A stretch of 8,525 nt of DNA, taken from positions 1 to 8,525 of the forward strand of contig CAMPIL010000149.1 in assembly GCA_946886375.1 (NCBI GenBank), given 5' to 3'. This document shows, one piece after another, positions 1 through 5,877 of this stretch (within the stretch, counting starts at the first letter, position 1; the number at the start of each line of letters is the position of its first letter). Both the position numbers and the translations under genes were made by a program. The DNA is from an uncultured Phycisphaerales bacterium (GTDB lineage: Bacteria; Planctomycetota; Phycisphaerae; Phycisphaerales; SM1A02). Below the pieces are notes generated by a model. The model saw only the letters and a program-made list of their open reading frames with translations. It ran no database searches and had not been told where the DNA came from.

Positions 1-572
1 ACGTCAGGATCGATGGGGGTCATGTCATGAAACGGGGTTTCAGGATAATTGCCGCTGACCGTCGTGACGCTGACCATCTGCGTCGTGCGGCCGAGCAGGC
101 AAACTTCCTTGCACACCATCCAGTTGATCTTCGCGGTGAACACCGCCTGGCCCATGCGCAATTCCTGCGGCGCGGTGACTGGAACGTATAGCACCGTCTT
201 GCCCTCGTAGCCGTAACTCACGCCTTCCTCTCCGTGGATGGCGCTGGGGCGCGGGTACAGAGTTTCGCCGATGGTGAACCCGGCGGGGCCCGTGACCTGA
301 ATTTGCGTGGGCCCGCCGCTGGCACCGGAGTTCTTCCAGTAGATGTGCCACTTCGGTTCGATGGTGAACACGAACGCCAGATGAAAAGTTTCGCCCGGTG
401 CGACTTGCTGCGCATCGCAGAATGAAGCAACTTTCACTTGCTGGCTGGTTCCGGGGCCTGAAGGCAACGCTGGCTGGCCGGGTTTCCAAGGCGGCGCTTT
501 TCCAGGATCATCTTGCGCCACCGCCGACCTCAAAATCAGCAGTGCCGACGCAATGGCGAGCAGTGTTCGCAT
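1..572 (-). CDS. DsbD alpha-domain (DsbD_1-like) secreted protein, partial at left edge
   Basis: This gene starts with ATG at 572-570 and stays open to the left edge, giving 190 residues of its N-terminus. Residues 1-19 form a signal peptide ending in AVA before Gln20, so the product is exported. A Pro/Gly-rich linker follows. From about residue 45 there is a beta-sandwich resembling the N-terminal (alpha) domain of DsbD/ScsB proteins: 'PKWHIYWKNSG' (73-83), 'YGYEG' (120-124), then 'WMVCKEVCLLG' (151-161). Cys154 and Cys158 form the CxxxC pair that in DsbD alpha domains receives electrons from the membrane domain and passes them to periplasmic partners. The membrane and thioredoxin domains, if present, would lie outside the window, so it could be full DsbD, an ScsB-like protein or a stand-alone domain. 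No clear Shine-Dalgarno is seen; the start is chosen from the signal peptide. It is divergent from the rhodanese lipoprotein gene. Confidence 0.85.
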   Translation of the reverse strand, partial: MRTLLAIASALLILRSAVAQDDPGKAPPWKPGQPALPSGPGTSQQVKVASFCDAQQVAPGETFHLAFVFTIEPKWHIYWKNSGASGGPTQIQVTGPAGFTIGETLYPRPSAIHGEEGVSYGYEGKTVLYVPVTAPQELRMGQAVFTAKINWMVCKEVCLLGRTTQMVSVTTVSGNYPETPFHDMTPIDPD

Positions 573-793
573 GGAAATCAGATTCCCAATCAATCTCAGG
601 CGCTGACCAGTCTGAACGGGTGTTTCCTGCCTGTGCGGAGTTGCGTAAATCCTTTGTTTGCAAGAACCTGTGTCAAAGACACGCATGCAACCGAGTTATG
701 CCAAGGCGGTTCAGGATTTCCAGCCAAGCCGATACCAACGCGCCGGTCCCGGCAGGTATTTCAGGTTGGATGGTAGGCCCGGTGGAACAATCG

Positions 794-824
794 GCGTCGA
801 CCGTGCAACCGGCATGGTCGACGC
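794..824. repeat. 13-bp inverted repeat (hairpin), 5-nt loop
   Basis: The arms are GCGTCGACCGTGC (794-806) and GCATGGTCGACGC (812-824), separated by AACCG. Twelve of the 13 pairs are Watson-Crick and one is G-U. Each arm contains a GTCGAC. It lies about 90 bp upstream of the rhodanese lipoprotein start, on the side of the divergent region nearer that gene. No U-run follows on either strand, so it does not look like an intrinsic terminator. It may be an operator for a dimeric regulator or a structured 5' leader element; which one cannot be told from sequence. Confidence 0.7.
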
Positions 825-904
825 AGGCAGTTTGATCCGAACCCACTGGCGTGACCGAAGGTAGGTACTTCGCCTCCAACTCGCTTGTTCAACGCCCACG
901 ATTC

Positions 905-909
905 AGGAG
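905..909 (+). promoter_or_regulatory. Shine-Dalgarno AGGAG for the rhodanese-like lipoprotein
   Basis: AGGAG lies 6 nt before the ATG at 916. This fixes that start and shows that canonical ribosome binding sites are used in this genome. Confidence 0.75.
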
Positions 910-915
910 ACAGGC

Positions 916-1380
916 ATGGTTTCAGTTCGATCGCAGATTCGAAATTGGTTCATTGTGACACTGATGGCAATCATCGCGGCTGGATGCACCACGACCTCCA
1001 GCGACAAGGTGCTCGTTCCCATCAACGCTGTTGATGCCCAGCAACTGGTGCAGGGCAAAAAGAAACTGCTCGGCTTGGCAGGAACCGAGGCCGGCGCGTG
1101 GGTGGATGCGCGGCCAGAGGCCGACTACCGCGCCGGACACATCCCCGGCGCCATCAGCATGCCCTATGAACGCGTCACGCTGGATCACAAACTGCTCAAC
1201 GGCTACGACGTCATCGTGGTCTATGGCAACGACTACAACGACACGCGCGCCAACGGCATGAGCAAGCGGCTGATCGAACTGGGCCACGGCGACGTTCGCA
1301 CCCTCACCGGTGGCATGCGCGCGTGGAAGGCCGAAGGCAATTCAATCGAAACCAGCGAGGGCGCTGCGGCTGCGAATTGA
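916..1380 (+). CDS. Rhodanese-fold lipoprotein lacking the catalytic cysteine
   Basis: A 154-residue protein with a basic, hydrophobic N-terminus ending in the lipobox-like 'IIAAGC' (19-24). Cys24 should be lipidated and the protein anchored to a membrane facing the periplasm. Residues about 36-145 are a single rhodanese domain: 'WVDARPEADYRAGHIPGA' (62-79) is the CH2A-like motif, 'DVIVVYG' (98-104) the strand leading to the active-site loop, and 'LTGGMRAWKAEG' (130-141) the C-terminal signature. In active rhodaneses a Cys follows 'VVY'; here it is Gly104, in 'YGNDYNDTR', and the only Cys in the whole protein is the lipobox one. Sulfur transfer by the normal persulfide route is therefore not expected. 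A binding or scaffolding role is inference. The SD at 905-909 supports the start. The gene is divergent from the DsbD-like gene and convergent with the asparaginase gene. Confidence 0.88.
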   Translation: MVSVRSQIRNWFIVTLMAIIAAGCTTTSSDKVLVPINAVDAQQLVQGKKKLLGLAGTEAGAWVDARPEADYRAGHIPGAISMPYERVTLDHKLLNGYDVIVVYGNDYNDTRANGMSKRLIELGHGDVRTLTGGMRAWKAEGNSIETSEGAAAAN

Positions 1381-1396
1381 CGAGCCTGACCGTCAA
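1377..1396. repeat. Inverted repeat spanning the two convergent stop codons
   Basis: TTGACG (1377-1382) and CGTCAA (1391-1396) are perfect complements with an 8-nt loop. One arm contains the TGA of the rhodanese gene (1378-1380) and the other the reverse-strand TGA of the asparaginase gene (1393-1395). It could act as a weak bidirectional terminator, but there is no U-tract on either side, so this is uncertain. Confidence 0.4.
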
Positions 1397-2373
1397 ATCA
1401 GCACTGCATCGGGATCGATCACTTCATCGCGATCCTTTGTGCGGATGGATGTCTTGTAACCGCTCTTGATGGCCGCGGAGGCAAATTCGCCTTCCTGCGT
1501 GAGCACGATCAATCCCACCTGGTGCTCGGGCTGGATGTCGTGGCTTTCGGTGATTCGCCGCAGCGTCACGCAAGCAGCATCCAGCGGCTTCGCGCCCCGG
1601 CGGAGCAACTCCACCGCGAGGAAACTGCCACAGACATCCATGATGAGTTCACCGGTTCCCGTGGCCACCGCCGCGCCGAACTTGGGATCAACGTACAGCC
1701 CATGGCCGATGATCGGCGAATCGCCGATGCGACCGGGCAGCTTGAACGGCGTGCCGCTGGTCGAGCACGCGCCGGCCAGCACGCCAGCGCTGTCCAGCGC
1801 AAGCACGCCGATCGTGTCGTGATGCTTCCAACTGGATTCATCAAAATCATCCGGCGCGGGATGCAGAAACAATCGACCAGTTGAAGCGGGCCGATCGACG
1901 GGACGCGGCGGGCGGAATGACCGCGACAGTCCGCTGTCGCGCGACTGATCAAGCGGCGCGTGATTCTTTTTCCATTGGGCAAAGGCGTCCTGCGCCTCGG
2001 CCGAAAGCAGATCCGCAGGCGTAAAGCCATGCGCCTCCGCGAAGGTTTCCGCGCCTTCGCCTGCGAGCATGATGTGATTGGTCGTTTCCATCACTCGCCT
2101 GGCAATGGAAACCGGATGCATGTAGCGGCGCACCGCGCACACGCTGCCGCATTTGCCCGGACCCAGCATGATGCAGCCATCGAGGCTGACATGGCCGGCG
2201 CAGTCGGGCAATCCGCCGAACCCGACCGAATCAACCTGCGGATCGCGCTCGACGGCGCAGCACGCGGTTTCAACTGCGTCGAGACTGCACCCGCCGACGT
2301 GCAAGGCTGGCCACGCCGCCGTGTTGCCACGCTGACCGAACGACCACGTCGAGATGATGAGCGGCCCGGGCAC
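1393..2373 (-). CDS. N4-(beta-N-acetylglucosaminyl)-L-asparaginase-type Ntn hydrolase (asparaginase 2 family)
   Basis: A 326-residue protein, probably starting with GTG at 2373-2371. Family members of this kind are made as a precursor that cleaves itself before a Thr, which becomes the N-terminal nucleophile, and they hydrolyse the GlcNAc-Asn bond of glycoasparagine. 'HHDTIGVLALD' (184-194) is the cleavage site, with Thr187 as nucleophile; it would give subunits of 186 and 140 residues. Counting from Thr187, Thr205, Arg215, Asp218, Thr238 and Gly239 fall at the same offsets (+18, +28, +31, +51, +52) as the active-site residues of human glycosylasparaginase (Thr206, Thr224, Arg234, Asp237, Thr257, Gly258). 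Trp10 in 'ISTWSFG' matches its substrate-contact Trp. 'HDTIG' favours this subfamily over plant-type isoaspartyl peptidases ('GTVG'). No signal peptide is seen, so it is probably cytoplasmic. It has 10 cysteines, many for this length. It is divergent from the MBL gene (74 bp apart). Confidence 0.9.
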   Translation of the reverse strand: MPGPLIISTWSFGQRGNTAAWPALHVGGCSLDAVETACCAVERDPQVDSVGFGGLPDCAGHVSLDGCIMLGPGKCGSVCAVRRYMHPVSIARRVMETTNHIMLAGEGAETFAEAHGFTPADLLSAEAQDAFAQWKKNHAPLDQSRDSGLSRSFRPPRPVDRPASTGRLFLHPAPDDFDESSWKHHDTIGVLALDSAGVLAGACSTSGTPFKLPGRIGDSPIIGHGLYVDPKFGAAVATGTGELIMDVCGSFLAVELLRRGAKPLDAACVTLRRITESHDIQPEHQVGLIVLTQEGEFASAAIKSGYKTSIRTKDRDEVIDPDAVLI

Positions 2374-2447
2374 AGCGGCATCATACCTTGAGCGTGTGCA
2401 GGCGTTCGAGATTCTCCGCGTCCATCGCGTACGATTCAGGTCTCGCC

Positions 2448-3422
2448 ATGCTGCGCATCGAAACCATTGATCTGAGTTACCTGGAGATCCCCAACGCCAT
2501 TGCGGCGTTCGTGGTGTTTGGCCCGAACGGGCCGGTACTCATCGAAACCGGCCCGGCGAGCACGCTGGAGCATCTCAGCAGCGGTTTGGCGCGAATCGGT
2601 CTGCGGCTCGAAGAACTGCAGCACGCGCTGGTGACGCACATTCATCTGGATCATGCGGGCGCGGCGGGCCACCTGGCGCGAAACGGCACGCAAATCTACG
2701 TTCACGAATTCGGCGCCAAGCACCTGATCGATCCGTCCAGACTCATTGACAGCGCCACGAGAATCTATGGCAGACAGATGGATCGCCTGTGGGGTTCGAT
2801 CATCCCCGTTCCGCCCGACCGCGTGACGCCCGTTCATGATGGCGATGTGATTGACGCAGGCGGGCTGCAAATCACCGCCATCGAAACGCCGGGCCACGCG
2901 CGACATCATCACGCATTTGCGATCGAGGACATTTGTTTCGTGGGTGATGTGGGCGGCATCAGCGTGCCGGGCGTGCCCGAGCCTCCCGAGGGCCGGTTCA
3001 TCTCTGTGCCTACCCCGCCCCCGGAGTTTGATCCAAAGGCATGGCACGCAAGCATCGAGCGATTGCGCGCAATGAACTTCGCCGCAATCCACCTCACGCA
3101 CTTCGGCATGCGACGAAACGTGGATGCGCACTTTGCGCGGCTGCACCAACTGATCGATGAACATGCGGAGTTCGTGCGCAGGCATCGCGCTGAGGGTTTG
3201 TCACGCGATGAAATCCTGCGGCGATACATCGAGTGGAACCGCCGCGAGGCGCGGGCCGACGGTGTCAGCGACCTGGCATTTTCGCACTACGTCTCCACCA
3301 ATCTGCTCACAATGAACGTGGATGGAATCCTGCGGCACTGGTCCAAGGTGCAGGAGCAATCAGCCGGAGCAGAACGCCAGAAAGCCCACGCCAACGAACG
3401 AATCGCGCCCGCCGATCAGTAG
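2448..3422 (+). CDS. MBL-fold metallo-hydrolase
   Basis: A 324-residue protein of the metallo-beta-lactamase superfamily. The metal motif THxHxDH is intact: 'THIHLDHAG' (63-71), giving His64, His66, Asp68 and His69. Later ligands are His150 in 'ETPGHARHHH', Asp167 in 'FVGDVGG' and His218 in 'LTHFG', so a dinuclear metal site is expected. 'LIETGP' (31-36) is the usual early strand with Glu replacing the common Asp. A helical C-terminal part (about 230-324) ends in a charged tail. The substrate cannot be named; the superfamily includes thioesterases, lactonases and phosphodiesterases. No signal peptide is seen, so it is probably cytoplasmic. The frame stays open upstream to a GTG at 2388, but ATG 2448 is preferred because homology-like sequence starts there and AGG (2438-2440) lies 7 nt before it. 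Its stop is 10 nt from the M28 peptidase start, suggesting one transcript. Confidence 0.88.
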   Translation: MLRIETIDLSYLEIPNAIAAFVVFGPNGPVLIETGPASTLEHLSSGLARIGLRLEELQHALVTHIHLDHAGAAGHLARNGTQIYVHEFGAKHLIDPSRLIDSATRIYGRQMDRLWGSIIPVPPDRVTPVHDGDVIDAGGLQITAIETPGHARHHHAFAIEDICFVGDVGGISVPGVPEPPEGRFISVPTPPPEFDPKAWHASIERLRAMNFAAIHLTHFGMRRNVDAHFARLHQLIDEHAEFVRRHRAEGLSRDEILRRYIEWNRREARADGVSDLAFSHYVSTNLLTMNVDGILRHWSKVQEQSAGAERQKAHANERIAPADQ

Positions 3423-3432
3423 AATGCTCTGC

Positions 3433-5586
3433 ATGAAAACCAAATTGACTCTGATCGCCGTCTTGGCGATGACCGCCATCAGCAGCACCCACGCCGAGCC
3501 GCCGCCGACGTTGAACGAGTGGTGGATGCCCACGCAGCGCGAGCGGCAGGCTGCGTACGAGGCCGCGCTGAACGCTGTGCCCCGGCGGGAAAGCCTTCGA
3601 ACCTTTCACGATCAATTCGGATCAGAGCCGCACATCGCCGGTTCGCCCGGCGATGAACGAAGCATCAAGCGCTTCGCCGCCACCATGCGAATGCTTGGCA
3701 TGGAAGTCGAGGTGCACGAGTTCTGGGCGTACCTCGCCAAGCCGATTGATGCAGCATTGGAAATTGTCGCGCCGGAGAAACTCTCGCTGCCGGTGAAGGA
3801 ACAGGCGCTGGAGCAGGACCGGTTCACCAAGGACCCCGCGCTGACCATCGGCTTCAACGCCTACAGCGGATCGGGCGATGTGACCGCGGAAGTGATCTAT
3901 GCCAACTACGCAACGCGAAGCGACTTCGACACCTTGAAGGCATTGGGAATCGATTGCACCGGCAAGATCGTGCTGGCACGCTACGGAGGCAACTTTCGAG
4001 GATACAAAGCCAAGTTCGCGCAAGACGCGGGTGCGGCGGGGCTGCTCATCTACACCGATCCCGATGACAGCGGCTACCGCAAGGGCGTGCCCTATCCGGA
4101 AGGCGGCTGGGCCAATGAAACCTTTATCCAGCGCGGCTCGCTGAACACGCTTGAGTATCCGGGCGATCCGCTGACGCCGGGAATCGGCGCAGCTGAGGAT
4201 GCCAAGCGATTGGATCCGCAGACGGTCGATCTGCCGCGCATTCCCGTCCAGCCGATCGGCTACGGCGCTGCAAGAGAGATCATGCTTCGCATGACCGGCC
4301 GCGCGCTGCCCGCGGATCTGGTCAAGTCATGGCAGGGCGGTCTGCCATGCGCCTATCGACTGGAAGGCGGAAAAGACCTGCGCGTTCGATTGATGGTCAA
4401 GCAGGAGCGCACCATTACCAAGTCCGCCAACGTGATCGCCACGTTGTGGGGCGCGACGCGCCCGGAGCAGGCGGTCATCATCGGCTGCCATCACGATGCG
4501 TGGTGCCACGGCGCGAGCGATCCACTGGCGGGAACGATCCTGGTGATGGAGGCGGCGCGAAGTTTCTTTGATGCGTCGCAGCAGGGATTCACCCCGGCGC
4601 GCACGATCATCTTTGCCTTGTGGGGAGCCGAGGAATACGGCATCATCGGCTCGACGGAGTACTGCGAGGCCTACGCGGACCGACTGACCGACGCCGTCGC
4701 GTACATCAACCTGGATGCGGCGGCGATGGGTCCGAATTTTGGTGTCAGCGCTTCGCCTTCGCTCAAGCGAATCATCGAACAGGTGACCCGCGACGTGCCG
4801 CAGGCGCGCGATGCCGCCAAGACCGTGCGAACTGTCTGGCTGGGGGATCGTGACGAAGGGAGTTTCGACAACCTCGGCGGCGGTTCGGATCACGTCGGGT
4901 TCTATTGCCACCTTGGCATTCCATCGTGCGGGCTGGGCGGCGAAGGGAGCCAGGGCACGGCGTATCACTCCAACTACGACACGCTCACGTGGTATCGCAA
5001 GGTCGTGGGCGATGACTATGAGCCAGCGATCATGTTGACGCGCGTGGTGAATCGTTTAGCCGCGCGTCTTGCCGGCGGTGCGCTGCTGCCGCTGGACCCG
5101 CGCCCATACGCCAAGGACTTCAAGGTGCATCTTGAATCGCTTCGCAAACGCGCGGGCGAATTGAAAATCGAGTTCGAGCCCGATTCGCTGAGCCAGCGGG
5201 CCGACGCGTTTGAGGCTGCAATTGAACCGGTGTGGAAGCAGTTGCAGGAGCGCATGCAGGCTGGTTCACTCAGCGACGATGACCTGCATCAGATCAACCT
5301 CGCGTTGCTGACGATGGAGCGCGAATGGCTTCGACCCAACGAACCTGAGACGGTTGCGTCCGGTTGGCGGCCGTGGTTCCGCAACCTGTACGCGGCGAGC
5401 GACCCGGATTCGGGGTACTCAGCGTGGATGCTGCCGGTTTTGCGCTGGGCGATTGAGCAGAAGGACCCGCAGGCGATCGCCGATGCGAAGCAGTTGTATG
5501 GTTCGGTGTTTGACCGCCTTCAGAACAGGGTCCAAGCCATCGGCAATGTGCTTAGGAACGCGCCGGAAACTGCTGTATCGCCGTAA
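3433..5586 (+). CDS. Secreted M28 family metallopeptidase, glutamate carboxypeptidase II / transferrin-receptor architecture
   Basis: A 717-residue exported zinc peptidase. A signal peptide (1-21, ending THA before Glu22) is followed by an N-terminal segment, a PA (protease-associated) domain around 150-330 with 'AGAAGLLIYTDPDD', an M28 catalytic domain around 335-555 and a helical TFR-type dimerisation domain from about 559 to the end. The zinc site matches human GCPII: His353 and Asp363 ('HHDAWCHGASDP'; same 10-residue spacing as His377/Asp387), catalytic Glu400 and ligand Glu401 ('WGAEEYG'), Asp428 ('INLDAAA') and His512 ('AYHSNYDT'). GCPII's 'SGRARY' arginine patch is absent; 'SCGLGGEGSQG' lies there instead, so strict acidic-peptide or folate specificity is not expected. 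Probably a periplasmic amino- or carboxypeptidase. ATG 3424 (1 nt after the MBL stop) is an alternative start; 3433 gives the cleaner signal peptide. No SD is seen, so translational coupling to the MBL gene is plausible. Confidence 0.92.
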   Translation: MKTKLTLIAVLAMTAISSTHAEPPPTLNEWWMPTQRERQAAYEAALNAVPRRESLRTFHDQFGSEPHIAGSPGDERSIKRFAATMRMLGMEVEVHEFWAYLAKPIDAALEIVAPEKLSLPVKEQALEQDRFTKDPALTIGFNAYSGSGDVTAEVIYANYATRSDFDTLKALGIDCTGKIVLARYGGNFRGYKAKFAQDAGAAGLLIYTDPDDSGYRKGVPYPEGGWANETFIQRGSLNTLEYPGDPLTPGIGAAEDAKRLDPQTVDLPRIPVQPIGYGAAREIMLRMTGRALPADLVKSWQGGLPCAYRLEGGKDLRVRLMVKQERTITKSANVIATLWGATRPEQAVIIGCHHDAWCHGASDPLAGTILVMEAARSFFDASQQGFTPARTIIFALWGAEEYGIIGSTEYCEAYADRLTDAVAYINLDAAAMGPNFGVSASPSLKRIIEQVTRDVPQARDAAKTVRTVWLGDRDEGSFDNLGGGSDHVGFYCHLGIPSCGLGGEGSQGTAYHSNYDTLTWYRKVVGDDYEPAIMLTRVVNRLAARLAGGALLPLDPRPYAKDFKVHLESLRKRAGELKIEFEPDSLSQRADAFEAAIEPVWKQLQERMQAGSLSDDDLHQINLALLTMEREWLRPNEPETVASGWRPWFRNLYAASDPDSGYSAWMLPVLRWAIEQKDPQAIADAKQLYGSVFDRLQNRVQAIGNVLRNAPETAVSP

Positions 5587-5877
5587 ATCGTTGTCACGCA
5601 AGCAGTTTCAGAACGTTTGTCTTGCCCCGGCGGGCGGGGTGGTTTATTCTACATCACGGTTCAAGCGCCAAAGTGGCGTGCGGACTGCGTTGCATGAATT
5701 GCTCGATGCGTGGACATCTGTTCTGGTTGGGGCGGGGTATTGGCAACTTGCAAGGTTGTTTGGACGAAAGACTCTGCTGCCGCCCAGGTCTGGCCTTGGG
5801 AGCCCCGGCACATATCGGACGCTCTTTCATCATGCCCGGATCGCCAGCAGGACTCGCTCGTGACAAGGATGAAGAAC
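5587..5877 (+). other. Intergenic region and probable long leader of the PQQ dehydrogenase gene, 291 bp
   Basis: No gene is seen. A GC hairpin CCCCG-GCGGG-CGGGG (5625-5639) lies 39 bp after the M28 stop; it is followed by TGGTTTATT rather than a clean U-run, so it is at best a weak terminator. The promoter candidate at 5622-5650 overlaps it. Downstream are CGCCA-AAG-TGGCG (5666-5678) and a 6-bp hairpin CAACTT-GCA-AGGTTG (5744-5758, one G-U pair). If the promoter is right, the transcript has a leader of about 220 nt. The frame of the downstream gene is open from 5710, but the segment before 5869 does not look like protein. Confidence 0.5.
5622..5650 (+). promoter_or_regulatory. Candidate sigma-70-type promoter for the PQQ dehydrogenase gene
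   Basis: TTGCCC (5622-5627) and TATTCT (5645-5650) are separated by 17 bp; each matches 4 of 6 consensus bases. It lies between the M28 stop and the next gene on the same strand. The start of transcription would be near 5657. This rests on motif and position only. Confidence 0.4.

Larger units (their letters stand above)
573..915. other. Divergent intergenic region, 343 bp, no gene seen
   Basis: This stretch separates two divergent genes and must hold both promoters. Open frames here have no recognisable protein content. It carries several inverted repeats: GTGTC-AAA-GACAC at 670-682, GCCGG-TC-CCGGC at 742-753, and the strong hairpin at 794-824. On the minus strand a perfect TTGACA (676-671) overlaps the first repeat and could be a -35 box for the DsbD-like gene, but the hexamer 17 bases downstream (AGGATT) is a poor -10. 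No convincing promoter was found for the plus-strand gene. Confidence 0.6.

Noticed and set aside
40..489. Minus-strand open frame of 149 codons at the left edge
   Set aside because: It is rich in Arg, His and Gly with no domain. Another frame of the same strand encodes a clear signal peptide and DsbD alpha motifs over the same bases.
398..835. Plus-strand open frame of 145 codons covering the divergent intergenic region
   Set aside because: It starts inside the DsbD-like gene, has no recognisable motif or ribosome binding site, and runs across the inverted repeats. It looks like a chance frame in GC-rich DNA.
2436..3185. Minus-strand open frame of 249 codons opposite the MBL gene
   Set aside because: It is antisense to a strongly supported enzyme gene and its sequence mirrors the codon bias of that gene without any domain of its own.
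4327..4968. Minus-strand open frame of 213 codons opposite the M28 peptidase
   Set aside because: Its Arg-rich composition and exact overlap with the zinc-site coding region mark it as a shadow frame.
5625..5639. GC hairpin after the M28 stop as an intrinsic terminator
   Set aside because: The stem is only 5 bp plus wobbles and the following bases are TGGTTTATT, not a continuous U-run; kept only as a note in the intergenic entry.
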